This document shows, in pieces, positions 44,685-53,602 of a stretch of 62,912 bases of DNA (its first letter is position 1; each line of letters begins with the position of its first letter). A program made the position numbers and the translations under genes. Source of the stretch: JADKIH01 sp031367345. Its GTDB lineage: Bacteria; Bacteroidota; Bacteroidia; AKYH767-A; 2013-40CM-41-45. Location of the stretch: the NCBI GenBank assembly GCA_031367345.1, contig JANLPR010000194.1:1-62912 (forward strand), given 5' to 3'. The notes below the pieces were generated by a model. The model was not told the DNA's origin, ran no database searches, and was given only the letters and a program-made list of their open reading frames with translations.

Positions 44685-45965
44685 ATGTATACCGATACCG
44701 GCAATCAAATTCTTTCTAAGCAAGCGAAAGCAGAACAGAAAATAATTTCGGTTCTATTGGCTGCTTCGGTATTCTGTTTGCCTTTTTTTCAAGATGGGTC
44801 TGTAGTTTGTTGGATTCTTCTATTGATCTATGTACTCTTTCATGGCAACTACACTTCTTTCTACCATCGTTTAAAACAACATCCGTTTTATATTGGAATG
44901 GTATTGTTGTATCTATTTTACCTGGCAGGAATGTTATGGACAGAGAATTATTTGCTGGGTTGGGAAGACTTGCTAATAAAAATTCCATTACTATTATTTC
45001 CATTCTTATTCCTTACCCTTCCAATTGAACGATCCTCCTTTACGTTAGTCAGAAAATCATTAATCTTTGGTTGTTTGCTGGCGGTGATTTATTGTTTTGT
45101 AAAATCGTTTCAACATTTTTTATTGAATCACGATTTTCAGGATTTTTATTACACTACATTTTCATATTTAATGCATCCTACGTATTTTACGATGTATATC
45201 AATTTATCAATTCTGTTTTTAGTGCAATTGATGTTTGAAGATAAATACATTTCACGTTCTGCTAAGTGGATGAATGGTTTTCTATTTTTTCTATTTGTAA
45301 TTGTAGCGATTATTCTTACTGCACGTATAGCAATGCTTACTACTTTTTTTACTCTTATCGTATTTACAATTTTTGAAGTCGTTCAGCGAAAAAAAATGAA
45401 ACTGCTCTGGCCCCGTCTTGCTGCAGGTGCAATTGTTATTTTGTTTTTATTCTTCTCCCTGATAAAAGTGTATAATCGTTTTTCTCAGATTTCAGATGTG
45501 ATCGAAAAGAAAGAAGATAAATCGGCGTTAGTAGATACAGTGAATCACGTAGGATATAATAGCACAACGATTCGAATTGGATTGTTAAAAAATGGTATAG
45601 CTATATTAAAAGATAATTTTTGGTTGGGAGTTGGTACTGGCGATGTGATTCCCGAATCGGTGAACCGTTTAAATAATTCGGGACTTCATGTGTTAGCAGA
45701 AAAAAGTACCGGTGCGCATAACCAATACTTGCAGACAGCCGTTTCGTTGGGAATTTTTGCTGCGCTTTTATTGATTGTTACTCTTTTTATTCCCATTTTT
45801 CAATATTTTCGCTCTGATGATTACCTTTTTTTTAGCTTTATGCTTATTGTTCTTTTCAATGGTGTTGGCGATACCATTTTACGTGCCTCCTCGCTGTTCT
45901 TCTTCTCCTTTTTTGGCTGTTATTTTTATGCATATTTTAACATATTTAATCGCAAAAGTCGCTAA
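44685..45965 (+). CDS. O-antigen ligase family membrane protein (second of two)
   Basis: The 426-residue protein has about 11 hydrophobic helices and a periplasmic segment with GVGTGDVIPESVNR and STGAHNQYLQTAVSLG near 345, the Wzy_C motif with its conserved H. With the protein at 39081 the cluster has two members of this superfamily. One may be the polymerase Wzy and the other the ligase, but sequence alone does not say which. It starts directly after the WbuB-like stop and is followed by a probable terminator. Confidence 0.83.
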   Translation: MYTDTGNQILSKQAKAEQKIISVLLAASVFCLPFFQDGSVVCWILLLIYVLFHGNYTSFYHRLKQHPFYIGMVLLYLFYLAGMLWTENYLLGWEDLLIKIPLLLFPFLFLTLPIERSSFTLVRKSLIFGCLLAVIYCFVKSFQHFLLNHDFQDFYYTTFSYLMHPTYFTMYINLSILFLVQLMFEDKYISRSAKWMNGFLFFLFVIVAIILTARIAMLTTFFTLIVFTIFEVVQRKKMKLLWPRLAAGAIVILFLFFSLIKVYNRFSQISDVIEKKEDKSALVDTVNHVGYNSTTIRIGLLKNGIAILKDNFWLGVGTGDVIPESVNRLNNSGLHVLAEKSTGAHNQYLQTAVSLGIFAALLLIVTLFIPIFQYFRSDDYLFFSFMLIVLFNGVGDTILRASSLFFFSFFGCYFYAYFNIFNRKSR

Positions 45966-45988
45966 TTCTCAGACATTGTTTTTATCTT

Positions 45989-46027
45989 CGACTCCGACTA
46001 AAAACTAGTGCTGCGAAGTCGTTTTTT
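45989..46027 (+). terminator. Probable rho-independent terminator inside the polysaccharide cluster
   Basis: CGACTCCG (45989-45996) pairs with CGAAGTCG (46014-46021) with one mismatch, followed by six T residues. It lies in the 85-base gap between the second O-antigen ligase gene and the aminotransferase gene, and may split the cluster into two transcripts. Confidence 0.5.
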
Positions 46028-46050
46028 AGATTAAAAACAAAGATTGAAAC

Positions 46051-47274
46051 ATGATCCCCTTTTCACCACCGCGAGTAGATCAAAAAATTATTGATGAAGT
46101 TGTAGATACGCTAAAGTCAGGTTGGTTAACAACCGGTCCTAAGACGAAGAAATTTGAAAAACAGCTATCCGCATATTGTGGTAATCCTGCCACGCTGTGT
46201 TTGAACTCCGCGACTGCCGGCTTGGAAATTATGCTTCGTTGGTTCGGTGTTTCAAAAGGCGATGAAGTGATTCTTCCATCGTATACATATTCTGCTACAG
46301 CTAATGTTGTGATTCATTGCGGTGCTACTCCTGTTTTTGTTGATGTGAAAGATGATTTTAATATTGATCCGGCAAAGGTAAGAGCAGCCATCACTAAAAA
46401 TACAAAAGTGATTATGCCGGTAGATTTTGGAGGATGGCCATGCGATTACAATGAACTCAATGCAATGGTTCGTGAGAAGGAAGTACGTTCACTCTTTCAT
46501 GCTGTCACTGATGAACAAAAAATATTAGGTCGAATATTTATCCTTTCAGATGCTGCACATTCTTTGGGCGGAACTTACAATGGGAAAAAGACAGGAACAC
46601 TCACAGATTGTTCTGTTTTTTCTTTTCATGCTGTTAAAAATCTCACTACAGCTGAAGGTGGTGCTATTGCTTTAAATTTTGAAGCTCCTTTCGATAATGA
46701 TGAGCTATATAAAAAGTTGTGTATTAAAACACTTCATGGTCAAAATAAAGATGCATTAGCTAAAATGCAAAAAGGGAATTGGCGATACGATATTGTAGAA
46801 GCCGGTTTCAAAATGAATATGACTGATATTTTAGCTTCAATCGGACTGGTGGAGTTAGCTCGATACGATAGTGAAACATTGCCAAAGCGTAAAGCTATTT
46901 GTAATGCTTACGATAAGGCATTTGCCGATAAACCTTGGGCAATTAGACCTATGGGGAAAAAGGGTAGTACCGAGTCGTCATATCATTTGTATGCTTTGCG
47001 GATAGAAGGAATTAGTGAAACTACTCGTGATAAAATAATGCAACATATTTTCGATAAAGATGTGAGCGTTAATGTTCACTTTATTCCTGTTCCAATGATG
47101 TCGTTTTACCGTTCATTGGGCTATTCAATCGAAAATTACCCAAATTGCTATAAAAATTATTCTTGTGAAATTTCTTTACCCGTATTTTACGATTTATCAA
47201 CAGCTCAAGTGGAGGAAATAACTAACACGGTTATTCAATCAGTAAAAGAAGAATTATATATTCGCACACTATGA
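46051..47274 (+). CDS. DegT/DnrJ/EryC1/StrS aminotransferase (ArnB/PglE-like)
   Basis: The 407-residue PLP enzyme begins MIPFSPPRVDQKIIDEVVD and has GWLTTGPKTKKFE, the sugar-aminotransferase start. Cofactor residues are in LNSATAGLEIML, DAAHSLGGTYNGKK and FSFHAVKNLTTAEGGAI, where the Lys near residue 199 forms the Schiff base. NVHFIPVPMMSFYRSLGY near 344 is typical of the family. It should make a nucleotide 4-amino- or 3-amino-sugar for the glycan. It overlaps the hydrolase gene by four bases. The 4,6-dehydratase that would supply its substrate is not in the window. Confidence 0.9.
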   Translation: MIPFSPPRVDQKIIDEVVDTLKSGWLTTGPKTKKFEKQLSAYCGNPATLCLNSATAGLEIMLRWFGVSKGDEVILPSYTYSATANVVIHCGATPVFVDVKDDFNIDPAKVRAAITKNTKVIMPVDFGGWPCDYNELNAMVREKEVRSLFHAVTDEQKILGRIFILSDAAHSLGGTYNGKKTGTLTDCSVFSFHAVKNLTTAEGGAIALNFEAPFDNDELYKKLCIKTLHGQNKDALAKMQKGNWRYDIVEAGFKMNMTDILASIGLVELARYDSETLPKRKAICNAYDKAFADKPWAIRPMGKKGSTESSYHLYALRIEGISETTRDKIMQHIFDKDVSVNVHFIPVPMMSFYRSLGYSIENYPNCYKNYSCEISLPVFYDLSTAQVEEITNTVIQSVKEELYIRTL

Positions 47275-48584
47275 AAAAACTATTGCTCGCCTTTGTTTTA
47301 ATTGCTTTTTCTGCAAAAGCACAAGAACCAGATTATAAAAGATTATCTGAAACTATTCTCGAATATTTTCAACGGAAAGAATTCCAGAAAGTATTCGACC
47401 AAATTGACAAAGCTGTTTTTACTAAACTAGATACTGCTCGATTAGCAGGAATTTGGAATGGCCTTTTAAAACAAAATGGAGTCTATAAATCTAAGGTAAA
47501 AGACGAAGCAAGTATTCAAGGTGCATTTCATGTACAAAATCAGCTGCTGCAATTTGAAAATCGAAAAATGAATTTTCGATTGATCTGGGATACTAAATCC
47601 AAAATTAAGGGATTGTATTTTCTTCCTTTTGACACACGTCCGGAGTACAAAGTTCCTTCTTATTACAATGCTGCTGCAGCTACTGAACGAAAGGTTTTAA
47701 TGACTACCGATTCCTATCGTATTCCGGGAACGCTCACGTTACCCAATTTGCCGGGTAAGCATCCTTTGGTAATTTTAATTCATGGGTCAGGACCAAACGA
47801 CAGAGATGAAAGTCTAGGACCTTTGAAAATATTTCGTGACTTGGCAAGTGGATTAGCGGTTAAAGGAATTGCTGTTTTACGTTTTGAAAAACGGACGCGC
47901 TTGTTCAAATCAAGAATGGAGCACGAAGCTTCCACGTACACTGTACGTCAAGAAGTAATTGAAGATGTTTTGAAAGCTCTTCAGATAGCGAAAGAAGATA
48001 CAACTATTGATACAAATAATATATTCCTGTGCGGACATTCGTTTGGTGGTATGATGCTTCCGCGAATAGCTAAAGAATATAAATTAATTAAAGGGTTGAT
48101 CTATTTAGCTCCTAATGGGAGAAAGCTAGAAGATGTCTTTGTTGCTCAAGCAGAATATATTGGTGCTGAAATAAAAGACCCGATCAAGAAAAATCAAATG
48201 ATCGACTCTGTAAAAGTTCAACGTGATAGAATAAAATTATTAACTCCTGCTGCAAAAAATGATTCAACTAAGTTGCTTCAGTATCCTTCAAGTTATTGGT
48301 ACGATCTGAAAAACTATGACCCGATTGCTACTGCAAAGACATTAAACCTTCCTATGCTCTTTATCTATGGCCTAAGAGATTATCAGACCACAATGGCAGA
48401 TGCTCAGCTTTGGCAAAATGCATTTAAAGAAAATAAAATGGTCGATTTTAAAATGTATCCTAAATTGAATCACTTCTTAATTGAAGGTGCCGGTAAGAGT
48501 ACTCCTGCCGAATATGAAAAACAAGGTAATGTTGATTTTGATCTGATCAAAGATATAGCGACCTGGATAAGTTCTAAAAAATAA
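47271..48584 (+). CDS. Secreted alpha/beta hydrolase with N-terminal DUF3887-like domain
   Basis: The 437-residue protein has a signal peptide (cleavage after AKAQ near 17), a small domain of about 100 residues resembling DUF3887, and an alpha/beta hydrolase domain from about 145. The oxyanion region LIHGSGPNDRDE near 167, nucleophile elbow FLCGHSFGGMML near 251, acid in IYGLRDYQTT near 366 and catalytic His in LNHFLIEG near 403 form a complete triad. It is lodged between the aminotransferase and sugar transferase genes with a four-base overlap upstream, so it may trim or deacylate the exported glycan, but the substrate is unknown. Confidence 0.83.
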   Translation: MKKLLLAFVLIAFSAKAQEPDYKRLSETILEYFQRKEFQKVFDQIDKAVFTKLDTARLAGIWNGLLKQNGVYKSKVKDEASIQGAFHVQNQLLQFENRKMNFRLIWDTKSKIKGLYFLPFDTRPEYKVPSYYNAAAATERKVLMTTDSYRIPGTLTLPNLPGKHPLVILIHGSGPNDRDESLGPLKIFRDLASGLAVKGIAVLRFEKRTRLFKSRMEHEASTYTVRQEVIEDVLKALQIAKEDTTIDTNNIFLCGHSFGGMMLPRIAKEYKLIKGLIYLAPNGRKLEDVFVAQAEYIGAEIKDPIKKNQMIDSVKVQRDRIKLLTPAAKNDSTKLLQYPSSYWYDLKNYDPIATAKTLNLPMLFIYGLRDYQTTMADAQLWQNAFKENKMVDFKMYPKLNHFLIEGAGKSTPAEYEKQGNVDFDLIKDIATWISSKK

Positions 48585-48591
48585 TTTCTTA

Positions 48592-49218
48592 ATGAACAAA
48601 GTAAAGGTTCTAATGAATAAGTATCTGATTCGTGTGTTTGACTTTCTTTTCTCCCTTGGAGGACTGGTTGTATTTTCACCCATTCTTTTAGTCATTGCCG
48701 TACTTATTAAATTAGATTCGCATGGTCCAATTATTTTTCGGCAATCGAGAGTAGGGAAGAACAATATAGATTTTAAGTTGTTTAAATTTCGAACAATGAA
48801 AATCAACTCCGATCAAAAAGGACTAATTACTGTTGGTGCTAACGACCCTCGTATTACAAAAATCGGATTGATCTTGCGAAAATATAAGTTTGATGAATTG
48901 CCGCAATTAATTAATGTTCTTTTTGGTCAGATGAGTTTGGTTGGCCCTCGACCGGAAGTAAGACGTTATGCTGAGCAATATGAATCTTCCATGCAATCGA
49001 TTGTTCTTTCTGTAAAGCCTGGAATCACAGATTTTGCATCCATCGAATATTCTAATGAGAATGAATTACTGAGTACTGTAAAAGATCCGGAGCACTATTA
49101 TGTGAATGAAGTTCTCCCTGCTAAAATAAAGTTGAACTTAATCTTCATAGAAAATCCTACTTTTGGTAATTATCTGCGTATTATCTTTCGCACTGTTGGA
49201 AAAATATTAACACACTAG
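48592..49218 (+). CDS. Initiating sugar transferase (PglC/WbaP-like polyprenyl-phosphate phosphoglycosyltransferase)
   Basis: The 208-residue protein has the small monotopic PGT form: a re-entrant helix (RVFDFLFSLGGLVVFSPILL), GPIIFRQSRVGKNN, FKLFKFRTMK, the catalytic Asp-Glu pair in KFDELPQLINVL near 101, and SLVGPRPEVRRYAEQY. It lacks the N-terminal multi-helix part of WbaP, so it is PglC-sized. It transfers a sugar 1-phosphate to undecaprenyl phosphate, the first step for the glycan made by this cluster. A second ATG seven codons in is an alternative start. It is the last gene of the cluster. Confidence 0.9.
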   Translation: MNKVKVLMNKYLIRVFDFLFSLGGLVVFSPILLVIAVLIKLDSHGPIIFRQSRVGKNNIDFKLFKFRTMKINSDQKGLITVGANDPRITKIGLILRKYKFDELPQLINVLFGQMSLVGPRPEVRRYAEQYESSMQSIVLSVKPGITDFASIEYSNENELLSTVKDPEHYYVNEVLPAKIKLNLIFIENPTFGNYLRIIFRTVGKILTH

Positions 49219-49314
49219 AATTACACACATAATAAACCACCACACCCCGTTTATCTTTTGCATGAACCATTTAATTTCAGGCATTTATCGGGCAAACCTT
49301 TTTATTAATACATT

Positions 49315-50127
49315 ATGAGAATTAAAATTTCATTTTTAAAAGTTCACGGAAGCAGTGGAACTGTTCCTCTTCATCACCAAAAAATTATTTCAGCGTTTTT
49401 GGAAGAAGTGATTCGCGACATGCCAATTAAATCTGAGTTCTACAATTTTTCTTCATTGAAAGGAACTTCTAAAGTACAAGCCGGTCAAATTCGTTTTCTC
49501 TCTTCTAAAGTTTCTTTGGTTCTGTCCGCCCCGGAACCGGAATTTCTTCAGATGTTAGTCGATGAAATTTTTGAACGCCGTTTGGTTAGCTTCGCTAAAT
49601 TGACTTTGGTCCCTAAATCATTTGAAGTAATGGCAGAGCCGGAATTCAAAACAGTGATGAAATACGTTTGTATTTCTCCTATGATCTCTCAGCCTCCATT
49701 TGAAGTTGATCCTACAGGAATTATTCCTGATGCAATGGATCCTAGAAATCAAGAGTTTTCGGATCTGTTTTATGATGCTGTAATTGATCGTATGGAAAAA
49801 GCCGGATTCTCAGAATCTCAACTTGCCTCTTTTGCAGAATTTGAAATAATGCCGGATGCCGGATATGTTCAAAAAATTGCAGACACACACAAAAAGTTCG
49901 CTCGTATCTATAAGAACAATAGCAACGAAACGATCTTTGGTTATTTACTTCCTTTCACACTCCATGCACATCCGCAAGTACAAAAATTTGTTTGGGAGTG
50001 CGGCCTTGGTTTGAACACTGTTCAAGGTTATGGAATGGTTGATCTTGTAAACCCTAATTTTGTTGCTAACGAAAACGTAGAAGAAAATTCTAGCGCCCCG
50101 GCAATTTCAGAAGAAGGTACTGAGTAA
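49315..50127 (+). CDS. Stand-alone Cas6-like RNA endonuclease family protein
   Basis: The 270-residue protein has the plan of Cas6 (tandem ferredoxin-like RAMP domains). It opens with strand MRIKISFLKV and then PLHHQKIISAFLEEVI (His20/His21), where Cas6 proteins have a helix and often a catalytic His. YNFSSLKG, KVSLVLSAPEPEFLQMLV and KYVCISPMISQ match the N-terminal domain. The C-terminal half holds IFGYLLPFTLHAHPQVQKF and the glycine-rich loop ECGLGLNTVQGYGMV (residues 228-242), close to the Cas6 GxGxxxxxGFG(M)V loop. No CRISPR array or other cas gene is seen here. Function is inferred from fold only; a role outside CRISPR is possible. Confidence 0.75.
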   Translation: MRIKISFLKVHGSSGTVPLHHQKIISAFLEEVIRDMPIKSEFYNFSSLKGTSKVQAGQIRFLSSKVSLVLSAPEPEFLQMLVDEIFERRLVSFAKLTLVPKSFEVMAEPEFKTVMKYVCISPMISQPPFEVDPTGIIPDAMDPRNQEFSDLFYDAVIDRMEKAGFSESQLASFAEFEIMPDAGYVQKIADTHKKFARIYKNNSNETIFGYLLPFTLHAHPQVQKFVWECGLGLNTVQGYGMVDLVNPNFVANENVEENSSAPAISEEGTE

Positions 50128-50128
50128 A

Positions 50129-50620
50129 TTAAAATAAACTTTGCTTGGCGAACTTGAGGTATTTCACTTCGCCATCAGAGACAACAAACGCTATGTAAAT
50201 CCCTCTCAATAAATTTTGCAGAGGGATTTCTCTATATATCGTAAAGTTGGTATATGGTGCATAAAAATAATCGGAATACGCTAAGTGACCCATCGAATCA
50301 TAAACATATAATGTTGCACTTCCGGGTGTTTTCCGATACAAAGAAAATTGTACAGGGAAATTAGTAACAGCAGTTGGAAAAAAATCGAAATCGAAATTGC
50401 CGCACGGTCCATCGGTCCACGCCTGATAATTAAGCCCTCCCCAATAAGTAGCTGAACAAGCATTTCTATAAGTCTTTTTGTCGCACCCACAAACCGGTAT
50501 ATAATCGGTCCCACAGTTCTGATATGGATTTGGTGATCGAGTGGAGTCAATACAAAAAGCCTGTGAATGACCTTCAATAAAACTGCCCATCATAAAGAGG
50601 AAAAGTAGGAATCTGCGCAT
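50129..50620 (-). CDS. Secreted protein with Kazal-like domain
   Basis: The 163-residue protein has a signal peptide ending HSQA and a Kazal-type serine protease inhibitor-like module at about 35-72: CGTDYIPVCGCDKKTYRNAC, followed by the closing Cys in TDGPC. The remaining ~85 residues are strand-rich (YDSMGHLAYSDYF, LLRGIYIAFVVSDG) and resemble a T9SS/por-type end, though without a clear YPNP motif. It may inhibit proteases outside the cell. It is convergent with the Cas6-like gene, one base apart, so the two share no transcript. Confidence 0.75.
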   Translation of the reverse strand: MRRFLLFLFMMGSFIEGHSQAFCIDSTRSPNPYQNCGTDYIPVCGCDKKTYRNACSATYWGGLNYQAWTDGPCGNFDFDFFPTAVTNFPVQFSLYRKTPGSATLYVYDSMGHLAYSDYFYAPYTNFTIYREIPLQNLLRGIYIAFVVSDGEVKYLKFAKQSLF

Positions 50621-50727
50621 AGTTCAAAGATAATCCAAACAAAAGCACTTTTCAAGTTTATATTTGTTAATACCGCTTTCTCATCCGCTAATTTTCATGA
50701 ATTCTTCCGTTTGACTATCTTTACTCA

Positions 50728-51333
50728 TTGAATTTTCTAGCACACATCTTTCTTTCCGGAACCGATTCTCAATTGATGATCGGTAATTTTATGGCCGATT
50801 CTGTTAAAGGCAATAAAAAAGATTTATATCCTTTAATGATCAGAAAAGGGATTGAACTTCACCGTGCTATTGATTCCTTTACCGATCAACATTCCATTAC
50901 TCTGGAGAGCAAAATTCGCCTTCGTCCGAAATACAGCAAGTATTCGGGGGTAATCGTAGATCTTTTTTACGATCATTTTCTTGCAAAGAATTTTGATCTA
51001 TATAGTCAAGTTGCATTAGAAGATTTTACTCAAGCCACTTACCAAACGCTCAATCAAAATATACAGCTTCTACCGGCTTCCGTTCAACTTTTTTTACCTT
51101 ATATGATTGAAAAAAACTGGCTGCTCAATTACCGTTCAATCGAGGGTATTGATAGAGCTTTAACCGGCCTTTCCAAGAGCGTATCTTTTGAAAATAAGAT
51201 GAATGAATCAGTTAACGACTTGAAAACCGATTATTTACTGTATGAAAATGAATTTTATCGGTTTTTCCCGCAGTTGATTACCTTTGCAGAAGGATTTTCC
51301 ACCAATGATACTCCATCTGAAAGTAAAACCTAA
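50728..51333 (+). CDS. acpH: Acyl carrier protein phosphodiesterase (AcpH family, DUF479)
   Basis: The 201-residue protein begins NFLAHIFLSGTDSQLMIGNF, then ADSVKGN, IELHRAIDSFTDQH and VIVDLFYDHFLAKNF, the His/Asp pattern of AcpH. This family removes phosphopantetheine from acyl carrier protein. The start is a TTG at 50728; no ATG gives the conserved NFLAH segment, because the next is 17 codons in, so the TTG is well supported. Its 3' end overlaps the YggU-like gene by 29 bases. Confidence 0.85.
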   Translation: MNFLAHIFLSGTDSQLMIGNFMADSVKGNKKDLYPLMIRKGIELHRAIDSFTDQHSITLESKIRLRPKYSKYSGVIVDLFYDHFLAKNFDLYSQVALEDFTQATYQTLNQNIQLLPASVQLFLPYMIEKNWLLNYRSIEGIDRALTGLSKSVSFENKMNESVNDLKTDYLLYENEFYRFFPQLITFAEGFSTNDTPSESKT

Positions 51334-51568
51334 TCAACGGTTCAATAAAATTGAGAAAATAACCGAGGGTTGGCAAATTAAGCTTTCAGCTCCGCCGATC
51401 GATGGAAAAGCTAATGAAAACCTTATTCGCTTTCTTGCTGAAATATTTGAATTACCTAAAAGTGCTGTTATTCTCAAAAAAGGAATCAACACAAAATTTA
51501 AAACGATAGAAATCTTCGCCAACGAAGATCTTATATTGAATGTGCTTGAAAACGAGTCTAAAAAGTAA
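51305..51568 (+). CDS. DUF167/YggU family protein
   Basis: With the ATG at 51305 the protein has 87 residues and shows the family pattern: LHLKVKPNQRFNKI, then GWQIKLSAPPIDGKANENLIRFLAE and VILKKGINTKFKTIEI. The family is small, conserved and of unknown function. A TTG at 51284 would add seven residues not found in the family. It starts inside the end of acpH, so it is probably translated from the same mRNA. Confidence 0.88.
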   Translation: MILHLKVKPNQRFNKIEKITEGWQIKLSAPPIDGKANENLIRFLAEIFELPKSAVILKKGINTKFKTIEIFANEDLILNVLENESKK

Positions 51569-51684
51569 TCCACACAAGAAATTGTGAATAACTCAATCTG
51601 CTGAAACCCACATTTAACGTGGCTTCTGCTAATTTTAACCTCTTGTGAAAACTAATTTTTTAAAGAATCTGAACAATAGTAATA

Positions 51685-53571
51685 ATGGCTGAAAAATCTA
51701 AACCGGATCACGGTTATACCGAAGATAGTATTCGCTCGCTCGATTGGAAAGAACACATTCGTACTCGACCGGGTATGTACATTGGAAAACTCGGTGATGG
51801 CTCTTCAAAAGACGATGGTATTTATGTCTTGTTAAAAGAAGTCATCGATAATTCGATCGATGAACATGTAATGGGTTACGGTAAAACGATCGATGTGAAA
51901 ATTGAAAATGGTAGAGTTAGTGTTCGTGATTTTGGTCGAGGTATTCCTCTTGGAAAAGTAGTTGAATGTGTTTCTAAAATTAATACCGGCGGAAAATACG
52001 ATAGCAAAGCTTTTCAGAAAAGTGTTGGACTAAATGGTGTTGGATCGAAAGCAGTAAATGCTCTTTCCAGTGAGTTCGTTGTTCAATCGTTTCGTGAAGG
52101 AAGAACTAAGTTTGCCGAATTTTCTAAAGGTGTTGTCGTAAAAGATGAACGTGAAAAAGCGTCTCAGGAAAAAAACGGTACTATTATGTCGTTCGTTCCT
52201 GATCCAACTATTTTTAGAAACTATAAGTACAATCCGGAATATGTTTCCGCTATGCTGTGGAATTATGTTTACCTCAACAAAGGATTGACTTTAGAATACA
52301 ACGGAGAAAAATTCTTTTCTGAAAATGGATTAAAAGATCTTTTGGAAAACAATTTAACCGATGAAATACTTTATCCAATCGTTCACCTTCATGGCGACGA
52401 TATAGAAATCGCTTTCACTCACACTACTTCTTATGGTGAAGATTATTTTTCTTTTGTTAACGGTCAACATACCACGCAAGGTGGTACTCATCAGGCAGCT
52501 TTCCGTGAAGCTATTGTAAAAACGATACGCGAATTTTATAAGAAAGATTTTGATCCGAGCGATATACGTACTTCTATTACTGCTGCTATAAGTGTTCGTG
52601 TACAAGAGCCGGTGTTTGAGTCGCAAACAAAAACAAAACTCGGCTCGCTTACAAGAGAACCAAACGGACTTGCAATTAGGACGTGGATCAATGATTTTGT
52701 AAAGACTGCTCTCGACAATTACTTACACAAACATCCGGAAGTAGCAAAAGCACTCGAATCTAAAATTCAACAGAGCGAACGCGAACGAAAAGAAATTGCC
52801 GGTATTAAAAAACTGGCCAACGAACGAGCTAAAAAAGCAAATCTTCACAATAAGAAGTTACGAGATTGCCGCATACATTTAAATACTCGTCATATCGACC
52901 GACAAGAATCTACTATCTTTATTACTGAGGGTGATTCGGCTAGTGGTTCAATTACCAAAGCTCGCGACATTACTACACAAGCTGTTTTCAGTTTAAAAGG
53001 GAAACCGTTGAACTGTTTTAGCATGACAAAGAAAGTAGTTTATGAAAACGAAGAATTCAATTTGCTCCAGAACGCATTGAACATTGAAGATGGTCTCGAT
53101 GAGCTGCGTTACAATAAAATAGTTTTTGCTACCGATGCCGATGTTGACGGAATGCACATTCGTTTATTATTGATGACATTCTTCCTGCAATTTTTCCCTG
53201 AGTTAATTCGCAGTGGTCACGTATTTATTCTTCAAACACCATTGTTTCGTGTAAGAAATAAAAAAGAGACTATCTATTGTTATAGCGATAGAGAACGAGT
53301 GAATGCAATTGAAAAGCTTGGACCTAAACCGGAAATCACACGTTTCAAGGGATTGGGAGAAATTTCACCTGATGAGTTCGGACATTTCATTGGAAAAAAT
53401 ATTCGCTTAGAGCCTGTTATGCTTTCTCAGGAAGAAACCATTCATCACCTGTTAGAATATTACATGGGAAAAAATTCTCCAGAACGCCAGGAATTTATTA
53501 TCAGAAACCTTCGTGTTGAAAAAGATGAAGTGAAGGTTAAACCGGTGCCTGTTGAAATTGATATTGCTTAA
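51685..53571 (+). CDS. parE: DNA topoisomerase IV subunit B (type IIA, GyrB/ParE family)
   Basis: The 628-residue protein has the GHKL ATPase (IRTRPGMYIGKLGD, EVIDNSIDEHVMG near 53, NTGGKYDSKAF, GVGSKAVNALS), transducer and Toprim domains (TEGDSASGSI near 415, DADVDGMHIR near 485). Length and pairing with a parC-type gene 31 bases downstream support topoisomerase IV over gyrase. It decatenates daughter chromosomes with ATP. The C-terminus, KVKPVPVEIDIA, is short, without the insertion seen in many GyrB proteins. Confidence 0.93.
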   Translation: MAEKSKPDHGYTEDSIRSLDWKEHIRTRPGMYIGKLGDGSSKDDGIYVLLKEVIDNSIDEHVMGYGKTIDVKIENGRVSVRDFGRGIPLGKVVECVSKINTGGKYDSKAFQKSVGLNGVGSKAVNALSSEFVVQSFREGRTKFAEFSKGVVVKDEREKASQEKNGTIMSFVPDPTIFRNYKYNPEYVSAMLWNYVYLNKGLTLEYNGEKFFSENGLKDLLENNLTDEILYPIVHLHGDDIEIAFTHTTSYGEDYFSFVNGQHTTQGGTHQAAFREAIVKTIREFYKKDFDPSDIRTSITAAISVRVQEPVFESQTKTKLGSLTREPNGLAIRTWINDFVKTALDNYLHKHPEVAKALESKIQQSERERKEIAGIKKLANERAKKANLHNKKLRDCRIHLNTRHIDRQESTIFITEGDSASGSITKARDITTQAVFSLKGKPLNCFSMTKKVVYENEEFNLLQNALNIEDGLDELRYNKIVFATDADVDGMHIRLLLMTFFLQFFPELIRSGHVFILQTPLFRVRNKKETIYCYSDRERVNAIEKLGPKPEITRFKGLGEISPDEFGHFIGKNIRLEPVMLSQEETIHHLLEYYMGKNSPERQEFIIRNLRVEKDEVKVKPVPVEIDIA

Positions 53572-53602
53572 AAATTAATTTGATTAAATACAAAGACTGA
53601 TT

